DNA from: a bacterium
GTDB taxonomy: Bacteria > CAIJMQ01 > JAADFP01
Direction of reading: 5' to 3'
Length of the DNA stretch: 18,780 bases
Assembly: GCA_027021085.1 (NCBI GenBank)
Contig: JALUVB010000016.1
Coordinates: 1 to 18,780 of the forward strand
A program made the translations under genes and the position numbers. The notes under the pieces are model-generated. The model did no database searches. It was not told where the DNA came from and saw only the letters and a list, made by a program, of their open reading frames with translations. How positions within the stretch are numbered: position 1 is the first letter of the stretch; every line of letters begins with the position of its first letter. Of the stretch, positions 11,101 through 17,549 are shown one piece after another.

Positions 11101-12923
11101 GCCACGCTGACTGTTTGCATGGGTGTAACATCCATGTAGTCAACTTTTTCTCTCTCCACCCGCAGAAAATCGCCCCGATACCTTACTAAGACTTCATGCT
11201 TCTGGAACTTGCCATTTTCATCTACGGGCGCATTTGCCTGGGCAATGACAAAGTTATCTTCTTCGTCAGCAGCAAGCCATTGTATTTCATCTGTGACCAC
11301 ACCCTTTTTTACCTTACGGTAAGGTGTAACCAGCAATCCCAGTTCATTAACCCTGGCATAGGTGGCCAGGGAGGTTATTAACCCAATATTCTGTCCTTCC
11401 GGGGTTTCTATGGGGCATACTCTGCCGTAATGAGTGGGATGAACATCCCTTACTTCAATTCCCGCTCTTTCCCGGCTTAATCCTTCCGGTCCCAGGCAGC
11501 TTAACCTTCTTTTATGGGTAAGTTCTGCCAGGGGATTCGTCTGGTCCAGGAATTGAGACAACTGGCTGCGGGCAAAAAATTCATTCAGGGTAGTGTTAAG
11601 AATCCTGGGATTGATAAGATCATGCGGCATGATACTGCCCTCATTTTCCAGGAGGGTTCTTTCCTGGGCCATGCGAGCCATACGAAGAAGTGCCACACGT
11701 GTTTGATTCTCTAAAAGGTCGCCGATTCTTCTCACCCTTCTATTCCCCAGGTGGTCTACATCGTCAACTTCTGCTTCACCTTTTACCAGTTTTTGCAGTT
11801 CTTTGATGGCAGCAATTATATCCTGTATCCGCAGAGTAACTTCATCCAGGGGGGTATCAAAACCAAATCTACGGTTAAGCCTGTACCTCCCGATTCTGGA
11901 CAGGTCAAATCTATCCCTGTCAAATAAACTGGCAAAAATATAGGCGCGGGCAGTCTCTATTTCAAAAGGATTACCGGGCCTTAAACGAGAGTACACATAG
12001 GAGAGTGCTTCCTCTTCTGTTTTATGCTCATCTTTTCTCAAAGTGTTGATAACCATAAGGTCTTCCAGAGAAGTATCTCTGATAACTTTTATTTTCTTAA
12101 TGCCCTTTATTTTCATAATTTTGAGGTGCTCTTCTTCTACCTTGCTTTTGCTCTCCAGCAGAACTTCTCCTGAATCCGGGTCTATCACATCTTCTGCCAG
12201 TATTTTCCCCAGGGCTTTATGGGGTGCCCTTTTGCTTTCCAGGTTGATAGTATCCACCGTGTAGAAGGCGCGTATAATATCTTCATCCCGCGAGAAACCT
12301 ATGGCACGGAGAAAAGTAGTAATCCACATTCGCCTTCTTCTTCCCACACTCACATAAATAAGGTCATTGTAATCCGTGCTGAATTCCAGCCATATTCCCC
12401 TATCAGGAATTATCCTTCCGGAAAATAGCTCCTTACCCTTGCTTGTGCCCAGAGATTCAAAGATAACACCCGGCGAACGATGTAATTGGGAAACTACGAC
12501 TCTCTCTACTCCGTTTATTATAAAAGTGCCTCGCTCAGTCATTAAAGGGAATTCGCCCAGATAGACTTTCTCTTCTCTTATAGAACTTATCTCTTTTCTC
12601 TTGACACTTTTATAAACGTACAAACGAGTAGTGAGTTCAACCCGGGCAGCATAAGTAAGTCCTTTTCTCAGACACTCTTCCTCAGTGGTATAAGGATCCT
12701 CGATTTCGTAATCAACACAATGAAGTTCTATCCTCCCATTTCTGCCGGTAATGGGAAATACTTCCTCCAGGATTTTTTTCAATCCTTTCCGTTTACGCTG
12801 TGCATACGGTATGCCCTTCTGAAAGAAATCCTGGTAGGACTCTTTAGACACGCCTAACAGGTCAGGGAATTCCCCCACTGACTGTACCTGAGTAAAATAT
12901 CTCTCCTCTACTCTCTTAGGCAT
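5127..12923 (-). CDS. rpoBC: fused RNA polymerase beta-beta' subunit
   Basis: One uninterrupted frame of 2598 codons encodes both large subunits of core RNA polymerase. Residues 1-1244 are Rpo[13 protein letters not shown], the rifampicin region [29 protein letters not shown], and the active-site lysine segment [18 protein letters not shown], ending [12 protein letters not shown] linker of about 18 residues follows. From about 1263 the chain is RpoC: zinc site 1 (C1317, C1319, C1332, C1335), catalytic NADFDGD (1705-1711), bridge helix, zinc site 2 (C2040, C2114, C2121, C2124), trigger-loop [10 protein letters not shown] (His2162), and C-terminal [19 protein letters not shown]. No ATG, GTG or TTG codon occurs in frame in or near the linker, so RpoC could not be made separately from a standard start. 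The two residues after NADFDGD differ from the norm, and an insertion lies at 1970-1977. I use ATG 12923 rather than the in-frame GTG at 12932, which the Shine-Dalgarno sequence would overlap. Confidence 0.96.
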   Translation of the reverse strand: MPKRVEERYFTQVQSVGEFPDLLGVSKESYQDFFQKGIPYAQRKRKGLKKILEEVFPITGRNGRIELHCVDYEIEDPYTTEEECLRKGLTYAARVELTTRLYVYKSVKRKEISSIREEKVYLGEFPLMTERGTFIINGVERVVVSQLHRSPGVIFESLGTSKGKELFSGRIIPDRGIWLEFSTDYNDLIYVSVGRRRRMWITTFLRAIGFSRDEDIIRAFYTVDTINLESKRAPHKALGKILAEDVIDPDSGEVLLESKSKVEEEHLKIMKIKGIKKIKVIRDTSLEDLMVINTLRKDEHKTEEEALSYVYSRLRPGNPFEIETARAYIFASLFDRDRFDLSRIGRYRLNRRFGFDTPLDEVTLRIQDIIAAIKELQKLVKGEAEVDDVDHLGNRRVRRIGDLLENQTRVALLRMARMAQERTLLENEGSIMPHDLINPRILNTTLNEFFARSQLSQFLDQTNPLAELTHKRRLSCLGPEGLSRERAGIEVRDVHPTHYGRVCPIETPEGQNIGLITSLATYARVNELGLLVTPYRKVKKGVVTDEIQWLAADEEDNFVIAQANAPVDENGKFQKHEVLVRYRGDFLRVEREKVDYMDVTPMQTVSVATSLIPFLEHDDSNRALMGSNMQRQAVPPLFPQAPLVQTGVEKIAAKDSGAVVVSLGDGVVEEVNSEIIIVREERKGGFSDFRYYPLKKFTRTNQSTCFHQRPLVNKGDRVKKGDVLADGPATRKGKLALGKNVLVAFMPWEGYNFEDAILISEKLVEEDVYTSVHIEDFGLECRETKLGREEITRDLPNVGEEELVNLDEDGIIRIGAYVKPGDILVGKVTPKGETVTTSEEKLLRAIFGEKASDVINKSLRVPPGVSGVVIDVKVFSREEKDIEKERENSPEVAVVKRKYSALRSCLARERERKIRDILLGKKLSNDFQVKKKDVIAKGTLISEEIWEKIRGRNLKKLKVGDPEVESRIEAIEEEYRERGKEFKKKEEEEIKKLVEVEELPPGVIKKVKVYVASKRKIQEGDKLSGRHGNKGVVARVLPKEDMPYLPDGTPVEIVLNPLGVPSRMNLGQLLETHLGWAAKALGCEAITPVFNGAREEDIKKILEEAGLPGDGKTVLYDGRTGEPFYSRVMVGYIYMMKLVHMVEDKVHARATGPYSLVTQQPLGGKAQFGGQRFGEMEVWALEAYGAAYTLQEMLTVKSDDIEGRSRIYEAIVKRENALVPTIPESFNVLVKELQGLCLDVKVEKARGAPAEEGVLVINRGRSEVKSVALGLASPHLIRSWSYGEVKKPETLNYRTLRPERDGLFCEKIFGPTRDWECYCGKYKRIKHKGVVCERCGVEVTLSKVRRERMGHINLVTPVAHIWFFKVVPSVMGTLLDVSLPNLERVIYYDAWIVIDPGDTPLKKYEVLREQEYQEAKENYGERFRAGMGAPAIREILQDLDLAKLAEELRNAEKLTHSRQQKWRINRRLKLVEAFRKSNQRPEWMILEVVPVIPPNLRPLVPLDKGGFATSDLNDLYRRLINRNNRLKKLMEMGAPDIILRNEKRMLQEAVDALFDNGRRGRAVVDQNGRPLKSLANTLGGKHGRFRQNLLGKRVDYSGRSVIVVDPRLKLHQCGVPKIMALELFQPFIIRDLREKGFVHTIKAGKNLIEKGTPEVWEALEEVIKGHPVLLNRAPTLHRISIQSFFPILHESKTIRIHPLVCSAYNADFDGDTMSIFVPLSMEALLESQILMLSPNNLFSPADGRPVVTPSQDIVLGTYYLTIQDPSIKEARYKFYYPGEVILAYDMGSVKLHEPILLRQDGEFIETTPGRVLFNSLLPEGLPFVNEPMTKSKLTELIAKAIEVKGRDKTVEFLDDLKELGFHYATIGGISMAISDVKIPGEKWEIIKKAQVEAEKIDRDYRKGVITQGERYNRVVDLWTRVSDEIADLMLKALSSEPFNPVHMMMASEARGSAQQIRQLGGMRGLIARPRRKLVGAIGEIIETPILTNFREGLTVLEYFISTHGGRKGLADTALKTAEAGYLTRRLVDVAQDIVVREEDCGTLNGIIMRPLEVGGREIIPLRDRITGRFSLEDIRIPSLGNIIVKAGEEITADKAEIIEEAGVEEIPVRSVLTCETKGGICQKCYGRDLATGEIVEVGQAVGIMAAQAIGEPGTQLTLRTFHIGGMATRIIGENQYVAQKGGVVKYVNLKVINKEKEKLVLNRNGWLILLDPEGREVEKFKVPVGASVKVEDGKEVEEGVVLIEWDPYVRPFLSEIGGKIIFEEMIPDVTFKEEVNRETGLREKVIIEHRPQFQPALKVKNEETGEERLYPLPINTHIVVEDGQIVKPGDMLAKSMREVVKATDITGGLPRVSELFEARKPKDPAGVTEINGVVKSILREEKERRIVIEGEDGEVREYKVPPGKHIEVDVGDRVEAGQRLTDGPPVLQEMLRIEGERRLQYHLLNEIQEVYKLQGVRINDKHIEVIVRQMLRKVQVEDPGDTEFLWGEQVDKFRFQEENEKVVANGGKPAQARPLVLGITKASLSSDSFIAAASFQETSRVLTRASVSAQRDPLKGIKENVIIGNLVPAGTGWRDYREVEVIKNANVESVSEGGETEA
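5182..5187 (-). promoter_or_regulatory. ribosome binding site of rpsL inside rpoBC
   Basis: GGAGGT lies 8 nt before the rpsL ATG at 5173. The same bases are codons of the RpoC C-terminal tail (the Glu-Val-Glu-Val stretch). Initiation on rpsL must therefore happen on mRNA still being read for rpoBC, which suggests translational coupling. Confidence 0.8.
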
Positions 12924-12931
12924 ATTTGACA

Positions 12932-12937
12932 CCCCCT
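12932..12937 (-). promoter_or_regulatory. ribosome binding site deciding the rpoBC start
   Basis: AGGGGG lies 8 nt upstream of the ATG at 12923. The alternative GTG start at 12932 would overlap this sequence and has no other site, so the ATG is favoured. Confidence 0.75.
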
Positions 12938-12963
12938 ATAGATTTGGACCTAAAACTCAAACC

Positions 12964-12992
12964 TCAATATAATTTTACAGCTTGCAGGTCAA
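12964..12992 (-). promoter_or_regulatory. weak candidate promoter before rpoBC
   Basis: TTGACC (12987-12992) is followed after 17 nt by TATTGA (12964-12969), with an overlapping TATATT at 15 nt spacing. The -35 box is good but the -10 box is poor. The position, downstream of the structured element and about 40 nt before rpoBC, would suit an internal promoter for the polymerase gene. Confidence 0.25.
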
Positions 12993-13033
12993 AACTCTCC
13001 CGGAAACTTTTTGGCCTTATTCTGCTATACATT

Positions 13034-13171
13034 GGGATAGTAACAGGTGATAAGTAATGCTGCATGACAAAGAAATCCATGCAACGATTTACCCCGACCT
13101 TCTGCCGAAGTATGTATATTTAAATTCCTGGCTCGCAAGCCGACCAGATAATTTATCACCTTGTTACTCCC
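13034..13171 (-). repeat. 138-nt inverted-repeat element with cloverleaf-like folding potential
   Basis: This fills about half of the 265-nt rplL-rpoBC gap, which holds no gene. The outer arms are long inverted repeats. GTAACA and GGTGATAA (with one extra A between them, 13153-13167) pair with TTATCACCTGTTAC (13040-13053). Flanking GGGA/TCCC (13168-13171 with 13034-13037) extends this past a two-base bulge, for about 18 pairs. Between the arms are three smaller perfect hairpins: 13130-13141 (4 bp), 13099-13110 (4 bp) and 13061-13083 (6 bp, 11-nt loop). It could be a structured RNA acting in the mRNA (attenuation or processing before rpoBC) or a small MITE-like repeat with terminal inverted repeats. 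Sequence alone does not decide between them. Confidence 0.6.
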
Positions 13172-13188
13172 TTCACTTCCCCATCCTC

Positions 13189-13602
13189 TCACTTCACCTC
13201 TACGGTCGCTCCTACTGCCTCCAATTTCTTCTTCACTTCTTCCGCCTCTTCCTTGGAAACCTTCTCTTTTACAGGCTTAGGAGCATTATCTACCAATTCC
13301 TTGGCTTCTTTAAGCCCCAGGTTCGTTAAAGAACGCACTTCTTTGATTACTTGAATCTTTTTGTCTCCCGGGGATACGAGAACCACATCAAACTCTGTCT
13401 TTTCTTCTTCTGCTGCTGCTCCTCCAGCCGCCTCTCCTGCCTGGGCACCTGCCACTACCGTGCCCACTACCTGTGGCTGAGCAGATACGCCAAATTCCTC
13501 CTCCATCGTTTTTACTAACTCGGATAACTCCAAGACGGTTAGGTTCTTGATTCCTTCCAGGATATCTTCTTTGCTTAACTTTTTACTCTCCTTTTTGGTC
13601 AT
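13189..13602 (-). CDS. rplL: 50S ribosomal protein L7/L12
   Basis: L12 forms the multimeric stalk that recruits and activates translational GTPases such as the EF-Tu and EF-G of this operon. The 137-residue product has the standard plan. An N-terminal dimerisation helix pair (about 10-40, [19 protein letters not shown]) is followed by an Ala/Gly-rich hinge (about 48-66) and a C-terminal domain from KTEFDVVL to GATVEVK containing [10 protein letters not shown]. It is some 10-15 residues longer than the usual 121-128, mostly from a lysine-rich N-terminus. AGGAGG lies 6 nt before the ATG, inside the end of rplJ, and the two genes overlap by 20 nt. The L12:L10 excess must then come from strong initiation rather than a separate transcript. 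Confidence 0.97.
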   Translation of the reverse strand: MTKKESKKLSKEDILEGIKNLTVLELSELVKTMEEEFGVSAQPQVVGTVVAGAQAGEAAGGAAAEEEKTEFDVVLVSPGDKKIQVIKEVRSLTNLGLKEAKELVDNAPKPVKEKVSKEEAEEVKKKLEAVGATVEVK

Positions 13603-14140
13603 TTCCTTCCTCCTCTCTTTTTTTATCTTTCCAGTTGCTTATGAGAATAACAAAACTACTCAATATACTCCCCAAAAGATACTCCAGGTTAAATATAGGG
13701 GCCTGCATACCGCCCAATACCCTGCCAAGCATAACTTCTCGTGAAGGGAGAGAAGCTAAATACTTAACTTTATCAGCAGCAAAAACAGTTCCTTCCACCA
13801 TCCCTCCCCGGATCTGGAACGCAGGGAAGTCATTTTTCAAGGAGCTCAATTTCTTCAATACATTTAACCCATCTTCTGAAGAAAAAATAACCCCCGTGGG
13901 GCCCTCTATGAATTCCCTCAATCCAGAAGGTCGGGACTCATCGCTTTCCAGAAGCATTTTAAACAAGCGGTTTTTAATAACCTGCAATTCAGCTCCCGCT
14001 TCCCTTATTTGTCTGCGTACCTGCCCCAATTCCTCGGATTTCAAACCTTGATAGGAAACAATAAAGATAGTTTCTGATGCTGATATTTTTTTCTCCCAGC
14101 CTTCAAGTAATATTTTCTTCTTGTCTTTAGTGATTGCCAT
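13583..14140 (-). CDS. rplJ: 50S ribosomal protein L10
   Basis: L10 anchors L12 dimers to the ribosome at the base of the stalk. The 185-residue product has the L10 N-terminal domain ([38 protein letters not shown]). A C-terminal helix (about 148-172) should be the L12-binding segment, followed by a charged tail. The tail is encoded in the 20 nt shared with rplL. The gene starts 3 nt after the rplA stop with AAGGTGA as ribosome binding site. The usual long leader to which L10-L12 binds for autoregulation has no room here. Confidence 0.96.
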   Translation of the reverse strand: MAITKDKKKILLEGWEKKISASETIFIVSYQGLKSEELGQVRRQIREAGAELQVIKNRLFKMLLESDESRPSGLREFIEGPTGVIFSSEDGLNVLKKLSSLKNDFPAFQIRGGMVEGTVFAADKVKYLASLPSREVMLGRVLGGMQAPIFNLEYLLGSILSSFVILISNWKDKKREEEGNDQKGE

Positions 14141-14143
14141 ATC

Positions 14144-14845
14144 TCACCTTACCATTTCTATAAGTTCCTTAGTATTAACTTTCACTGATGGCCCCATAGT
14201 AGTAGCGATAAAGACACGCTGGATAAAGCTGCCTCTCAAGGAAGGTGGTTTCAGCTTTAGTATAGCCCTTATAGCAGCAATAAGATTTTCCAGTATATTC
14301 TTTTCGGGGAAAGATACTTTCCCTATGGAGAAATGCAAATTGCCACCTTTATCCAGCTTAAACTCCACTCTTCCTGCCTTTATTTCCTTGATTACCGCGG
14401 ATAAGTTCTCGGTTACAGTTCCTGTCTTGGGACTGGGCATCAGACCCCGCGGGCCCAAAATTTTCCCTACTTTCCCCAGCTCTCTCATCATGGAGGGAAC
14501 CGCCACCACGCTGTCAAAATCCAGCCATCCTCCTGCTATTTTTTCCACCAGCTCTTTTCCTCCCACTATATCTGCACCCGCCTTTTCTGCTTCCTGTGCC
14601 TTGTCCCCTTCAGCCAGGGCTAACACCCTTATCTTCTTGCCCACGCCATGCGGAAGGGATGCAGAGCCCCGCACCTGCTGGTCTGAGCGCTTTGGGTCAA
14701 CGCCCAATTTTATGGATACCTCCACTGATTCATCAAATTTTGCCTCACCCATTTTCTTTATCAAACTCACCGCCTCTTGCGGAGAGTACGCCTTGTCCTT
14801 ATCCACCAACTCCGATAACCTTACATATCTCTTACTTCTTTTCAT
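14144..14845 (-). CDS. rplA: 50S ribosomal protein L1
   Basis: L1 forms the mobile stalk at the E site and in many bacteria represses rplK-rplA by binding their mRNA. The 233 residues match the family length. They include KFDESVEVSIKLGVDPKRSD, GKILGPRGLMPSPKTGTVT (the L1 signature) and the C-terminal KVNTKELIEMVR. It starts 1 nt after rplK stops and ends 3 nt before rplJ. A Shine-Dalgarno-like AAGGG lies only 4 nt before the ATG, so coupling to rplK is likely. Confidence 0.97.
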   Translation of the reverse strand: MKRSKRYVRLSELVDKDKAYSPQEAVSLIKKMGEAKFDESVEVSIKLGVDPKRSDQQVRGSASLPHGVGKKIRVLALAEGDKAQEAEKAGADIVGGKELVEKIAGGWLDFDSVVAVPSMMRELGKVGKILGPRGLMPSPKTGTVTENLSAVIKEIKAGRVEFKLDKGGNLHFSIGKVSFPEKNILENLIAAIRAILKLKPPSLRGSFIQRVFIATTMGPSVKVNTKELIEMVR

Positions 14846-14846
14846 C

Positions 14847-15272
14847 TTACCCTTCTATTTCAATGCCCATACTGCGGGCTGTGCCCGCGATTATCTCCAT
14901 AGCGTTATCTATATCCAAAGCATTCAGGTCCTTCATTTTAAGCTGGGCGATTTCCTGCAGCTGTTTACGGGTTATCTTACCCACCTTTACACGATTTGGC
15001 TCACCCGATGCTTTGGCAATGCCTATTGCCTTTTTCAGAAGAACTGAAGCAGGGGGAGACTTGGTGATAAAGCTGAAGCTCCTATCTGCATAAACAGTTA
15101 TCACTACCGGGATTATCATCCCCTCTTCACTCTTTGTTCTTTCGTTGAACTGTTTACAAAAATCCATTATGTTAAGCCCGTGCTGTCCCAGAGCAGGACC
15201 CACAGGAGGAGCAGGAGTAGCCTGCCCCGCAGGAATCTGTAATTTTATCTGCGTCAATACTCTTTTAGCCAT
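14847..15272 (-). CDS. rplK: 50S ribosomal protein L11
   Basis: L11 binds the GTPase-associated region of 23S rRNA. With the ATG at 15272 the protein has 141 residues, the normal length. It contains [52 protein letters not shown] and [12 protein letters not shown] at the end. The same frame stays open upstream to 15326, but that part overlaps nusG and carries no L11 sequence, so I reject it. GGAG lies 10 nt before the chosen ATG. Only 1 nt separates it from the nusG stop and 1 nt from rplA. Confidence 0.97.
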   Translation of the reverse strand: MAKRVLTQIKLQIPAGQATPAPPVGPALGQHGLNIMDFCKQFNERTKSEEGMIIPVVITVYADRSFSFITKSPPASVLLKKAIGIAKASGEPNRVKVGKITRKQLQEIAQLKMKDLNALDIDNAMEIIAGTARSMGIEIEG

Positions 15273-15273
15273 T

Positions 15274-15810
15274 TTAAATCTTCTCCACTTGCCAGTATTC
15301 CAATTCAACAGGGGTAGACCGACCAAATATAGAAACCATAACCCTCACCCTCCCTTTATCAGAATCAACTTCGTCTATGTACCCGGAAAAATTAGTGAAA
15401 GGCCCTTCCACTATTTTAACATTCTCCCCTATCTCCAGAACAATGGTGGGACGAGGCTTGGATTTCCTCTCCTCAACCAAATTCTTAATCTTTGCTATCT
15501 CTTCCTCAGAAACAGCAAGAGGCTCTCTACCCCCAACAAAACCAGTAACACCAGGAATTCTTCGTATGAGATACCACAGCTTCTTATTCTCCGCCGGGTT
15601 TTCCATCTTTATGAACAAGTAGCCCTTATATATAACCTGCGTCCTCAAAGTACTCTTACCTTTTTTTATCTCCTTAACTTCCTCAGTAGGGACTAAAATC
15701 TCCTCCACTACATCTTCCATTCCCTCTAACTTCAGCCTGTGCTCTATTTCCTGCCGAACCTTCTCTTCCTGTCCGGTAAGAATATGCAAACTATACCAAT
15801 TTTTAGCCAT
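15274..15810 (-). CDS. nusG: transcription elongation/termination factor NusG
   Basis: NusG binds the RpoC clamp helices through its N-terminal NGN domain (about 4-115). Its KOW domain (about 126-176, [19 protein letters not shown] and [12 protein letters not shown]) binds Rho or S10. The 178 residues are a normal size, with [14 protein letters not shown] at the N-terminus. It starts 14 nt after secE. The spacer is almost pure A/T and the nearest AGG is about 14 nt upstream in the end of secE, so the ribosome binding site is weak and reinitiation from secE is plausible. Confidence 0.97.
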   Translation of the reverse strand: MAKNWYSLHILTGQEEKVRQEIEHRLKLEGMEDVVEEILVPTEEVKEIKKGKSTLRTQVIYKGYLFIKMENPAENKKLWYLIRRIPGVTGFVGGREPLAVSEEEIAKIKNLVEERKSKPRPTIVLEIGENVKIVEGPFTNFSGYIDEVDSDKGRVRVMVSIFGRSTPVELEYWQVEKI

Positions 15811-15824
15811 TTTTTTTAGTTTTT

Positions 15825-16019
15825 TTACCTGATTACTAAGGCAATGATTTTGCTGACCAGTAAGTCAACCACCCCTATATAAAATGCACTTATCACGCTG
15901 ACAATTATTACCAGGAAAGTAGAAACCCATAAGAGTTTTTTCTCCACCCAGGAGACTCTTTTCATCTCCGCTTTTACTTCCCTTAAATACCCTTTGAACC
16001 TACCTATTACACCCACCAT
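15825..16019 (-). CDS. secE: preprotein translocase subunit SecE
   Basis: SecE clamps the SecY channel in the inner membrane. The 64-residue product is the short single-span type common outside Enterobacteria. An amphipathic basic helix (RFKGYLREVKAEMKRVSWVE, about 7-26) is followed by one hydrophobic span (about 29-58). I place the start at ATG 16019, with AGGAG at 5-6 nt. The frame is open further upstream to 16064 but runs into tRNA-Trp, so that extension is not real. It sits between tRNA-Trp and nusG, the classic secE-nusG order. Confidence 0.95.
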   Translation of the reverse strand: MVGVIGRFKGYLREVKAEMKRVSWVEKKLLWVSTFLVIIVSVISAFYIGVVDLLVSKIIALVIR

Positions 16020-16033
16020 TTTTCTCCTTACTG

Positions 16034-16108
16034 CAGGCCTGGAGGGATTCGAACCCCCAACCACCGGATTTGGAGTCCGGCGCTCTCGCCAGTTGGAGCT
16101 ACAGGCCT
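16034..16108 (-). tRNA. tRNA-Trp (anticodon CCA)
   Basis: A 75-nt cloverleaf can be drawn. The acceptor stem AGGCCTG/CAGGCCT is perfect. The anticodon stem CCGGA/TCCGG encloses loop CTCCAAA with anticodon CCA. The T arm contains GTTCGAATC, and the discriminator base is G73, as expected for Trp. The 3' CCA is not encoded. It lies 14 nt upstream of secE and downstream of the promoter at 16225-16253, so it must be cut out of the protein-coding transcript. Confidence 0.97.
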
Positions 16109-16176
16109 ATATCAAGGCACTCAGCACATTATCCAGAGAAAAAATTAAAAACCTAACTATATCCTTTTAGCAAAGC

Positions 16177-16217
16177 AGGGGGTAATCCACAAATACCAAC
16201 AACACGAAACACCCCCT
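16177..16217 (-). promoter_or_regulatory. inverted repeat forming a 5'-terminal hairpin of the tRNA-Trp/secE transcript
   Basis: AGGGGGT (16211-16217) and ACCCCCT (16177-16183) are perfect 7-base inverted repeats with a 27-nt loop. The first arm falls exactly where transcription from the promoter at 16225-16253 should begin (about 16217-16218), so the RNA would start with this stem. No U-tract follows directly, which makes a terminator unlikely. Confidence 0.5.
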
Positions 16218-16224
16218 CCTTTTT

Positions 16225-16253
16225 ATTCTAACCTAACCTAATTGTAAAGTCAA
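16225..16253 (-). promoter_or_regulatory. sigma70-type promoter for tRNA-Trp-secE-nusG-rpl operon
   Basis: TTGACT (16248-16253), a 17-nt spacer and TAGAAT (16225-16230) give a near-consensus housekeeping promoter. It starts 4 nt after the rpmG stop and gives an untranslated leader of about 110 nt before tRNA-Trp. The 149-nt gap from 16109 to 16257 holds this promoter and the following hairpin and no gene. Confidence 0.75.
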
Positions 16254-16257
16254 CTAC

Positions 16258-16404
16258 CTACCTGGACTCTTTATGCAACGTATGTCTGCGGCAAAATCTA
16301 CAGTATTTACGAACTTCCATCTTCTCTCTTTTTTCTTTTCTTCTGGTGGTAATATAATTTTTTCTCTTGCATTCGGTACAGGCAAGATGCACAATCTCTC
16401 TCAT
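16258..16404 (-). CDS. rpmG: 50S ribosomal protein L33
   Basis: This small gene encodes 48 residues, MREIVHLACTECKRKNY... ending YCRFCRRHTLHKESR, the usual L33 size and pattern. Two cysteine pairs, CTEC (9-12) and CRFC (35-38), make it the zinc-binding form rather than a cysteine-free paralogue. L33 sits near the E site of the large subunit. The ATG at 16404 is preceded by AGGA. It follows tRNA-Thr(GGU) by 51 nt and precedes the promoter of tRNA-Trp-secE, so it is probably the last gene of the tRNA transcript. The tRNA/rpmG/secE/nusG grouping is common in bacteria. Confidence 0.95.
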   Translation of the reverse strand: MREIVHLACTECKRKNYITTRRKEKREKMEVRKYCRFCRRHTLHKESR

Positions 16405-16455
16405 TTCACTTCCTGTTATCTTAGATATTATTAAATCACTTTCTTCCTAACCCTG

Positions 16456-16529
16456 AGCCCACGGGCGGACTTGAACCGCCGACCTCGTCCTTACCAAGGA
16501 CGCGCTCATACCGACTGAGCTACATGGGC
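16456..16529 (-). tRNA. tRNA-Thr (anticodon GGU)
   Basis: A 74-nt cloverleaf. The acceptor stem GCCCATG/CGTGGGC has one G-U pair. The anticodon stem CGTCC/GGACG encloses TTGGTAA with anticodon GGT. The T arm is GGCGG-TTCAAGT-CCGCC. The discriminator is U73 and CCA is not encoded. Confidence 0.96.
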
Positions 16530-16534
16530 ACAAG

Positions 16535-16606
16535 AGCGGGAAACGGGACTTGAACCCGCAACCCTCGGCTTGGAAGGCCGATGCTCTACCATTGAGCTAT
16601 TCCCGC
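16535..16606 (-). tRNA. tRNA-Gly (anticodon UCC)
   Basis: A 72-nt cloverleaf with perfect acceptor stem GCGGGAA/TTCCCGC. The anticodon arm TCGGC-CTTCCAA-GCCGA gives anticodon TCC. The T arm contains GTTCAAGTC and the discriminator is U73. CCA is not encoded. Five nt separate it from tRNA-Thr(GGU) and one nt from tRNA-Tyr. Confidence 0.96.
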
Positions 16607-16607
16607 G

Positions 16608-16689
16608 TGGAGGGGGAAGGATTTGAACCTTCGAAGGCTGCGCCAGCAGATTTACAGTCTGCCCCCTTTGGCCACTTGGGTACCCCTCC
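16608..16689 (-). tRNA. tRNA-Tyr (anticodon GUA)
   Basis: An 82-nt class II tRNA with the long variable arm expected for bacterial tRNA-Tyr. The acceptor stem is GGAGGGG/CCCCTCC, the anticodon loop CTGTAAA has GTA, and the discriminator is A73. CCA is not encoded. The 3' end is one nt from tRNA-Gly, so the two are separated by processing within a joint precursor. The 107 nt upstream to tRNA-Thr(UGU) (16690-16796) hold no gene that I recognise, only a 6-bp inverted repeat at 16712-16717/16751-16756. Confidence 0.96.
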
Positions 16690-16796
16690 AATTAAAATAA
16701 GCAACATTCCCGCTTGAAATTCTAAATCCAAAACAGCAAACCCGAATCTCTCAAGCCCGCATCACAGTCTACTACATCTCCGCAGCAAGCCGGCTG

Positions 16797-16868
16797 AGCC
16801 GACGGGAGGATTCGAACCCCCAACCCCCTCATTACAAGTGAGGCGCTCTGCCCTTGAGCTACGCCGGC
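16797..16868 (-). tRNA. tRNA-Thr (anticodon UGU)
   Basis: A 72-nt cloverleaf. The acceptor stem GCCGGCG/CGTCGGC has one G-U pair. The anticodon arm CCTCA-CTTGTAA-TGAGG gives TGT, and the T arm has GTTCGAATC. The discriminator is U73, the same as in the other Thr tRNA here. CCA is not encoded. It is the first gene after the promoter at 16885-16912. Confidence 0.96.
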
Positions 16869-16884
16869 CTCGTATAGGCACTAA

Positions 16885-16912
16885 ATTTTACCAGAAAAGT
16901 CCGCACTGTCAA
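16885..16912 (-). promoter_or_regulatory. strong promoter of the tRNA-rpmG transcript
   Basis: Consensus TTGACA (16907-16912), a 16-nt spacer and TAAAAT (16885-16890), with TGG just before the -10 box acting as an extended -10. The predicted start near 16878 leaves a leader of about 10 nt before tRNA-Thr(UGU), typical of stable-RNA promoters. The 141-nt gap 16869-17009 contains this promoter. I see no convincing terminator for the preceding arg operon in it. Confidence 0.75.
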
Positions 16913-17009
16913 GTCAATGAACTGGCTGGCAAAAAGATTTTCTCGTTGGGAGTGAACTTACCCCGGATGAAAGTCTCTTTATTTTCCCTCTATCATAACG
17001 CATTCCTGT

Positions 17010-17549
17010 TTAAAATTTCCCCTTTATCCATTTTGTAATTTCTTCTGCCAGGGCAGGAGAATCAAGCAATAAAGAGACTTCCTTGTTCTTAGTCAGTGCA
17101 TAGTAGCTCCAGTTATGGCTTCCCACCACACAGTATCTCTCGTCAACTATCACCACCTTCGCATGAGTGGTTATATCCATGGAGTCATATTTTACTTCTA
17201 TTCCATTTTTACTTAATATCTTTCCTACTTCCTTATTTCTTTGGGTATTCTTTTCGTTGTAGGAGGAGACGTCCAGTATTACCGTCACATTTACTCCTCT
17301 TTTCCCTGCTTTTATAAGTTCCTGGATCAACTGGTTGGAAGGAGAGAGAGGATACTGGGAATAGTACCTCATTTCATACATGACCACGTAAATAGAAGAT
17401 TCGGCTTTTTCCAAAAGCTGTTTAACCCGGGGGAAATAGTGATTGCCTTCTAAAAGCTCGATATCCTTGGCCGGGAAAGAATAGAGAAGAGAAGGAAGAA
17501 AAAATAGTAAAAAAACTAACCCAATTCTTTTTCTTTTCTCATACACCAC
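17010..17549 (-). CDS. secreted phospholipase D-family protein, probable Nuc-like endonuclease
   Basis: A 179-residue protein with one HKD catalytic motif: His129, Lys131, Asp136, then GSHNWS at 143-148. One HKD per chain in a short protein is typical of bacterial Nuc-like phosphodiesterases (often DNA-degrading), which dimerise to make one active site. Full-length phospholipases usually have two motifs. The N-terminus (KRKR followed by a hydrophobic run at about 9-25) is a signal peptide or membrane anchor, so the enzyme should act outside the cytoplasm. The frame has no ATG near its start. The GTG at 17549 has AGGGG at 8 nt, and a second GTG follows at once. It overlaps argF by 34 nt, suggesting translational coupling. 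Substrate unknown; it could cleave nucleic acid or phospholipid. Confidence 0.85.
   Translation of the reverse strand: MVYEKRKRIGLVFLLFFLPSLLYSFPAKDIELLEGNHYFPRVKQLLEKAESSIYVVMYEMRYYSQYPLSPSNQLIQELIKAGKRGVNVTVILDVSSYNEKNTQRNKEVGKILSKNGIEVKYDSMDITTHAKVVIVDERYCVVGSHNWSYYALTKNKEVSLLLDSPALAEEITKWIKGKF

Noticed and set aside
11500-11570. Rifampicin-region differences in RpoB (Thr in place of the second Asn of DQNN, Cys after Ser in HKRRLSC)
   Set aside because: The main resistance positions (Gln, Asp, His, Arg, Ser) are wild type and the differences fall within normal variation between phyla.
14121-15047. 308-codon plus-strand open frame
   Set aside because: It is antisense to rplA and rplK, both well conserved, and shows no domain.
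15273-15326. Upstream extension of rplK by 18 codons
   Set aside because: It lies inside nusG and precedes the canonical MAKR start of L11.
16020-16064. Upstream extension of secE adding about 15 residues
   Set aside because: The added codons run into the tRNA-Trp gene. The ATG at 16019 has its own AGGAG and gives a normal SecE.
16506-16691. Protein-length open frame across the tRNA cluster
   Set aside because: It is a by-product of reading through tRNA-Thr, tRNA-Gly and tRNA-Tyr.
16913-17009. Rho-independent terminator after the phospholipase D-family gene
   Set aside because: No stable GC stem followed by a U-tract is visible on the minus strand.
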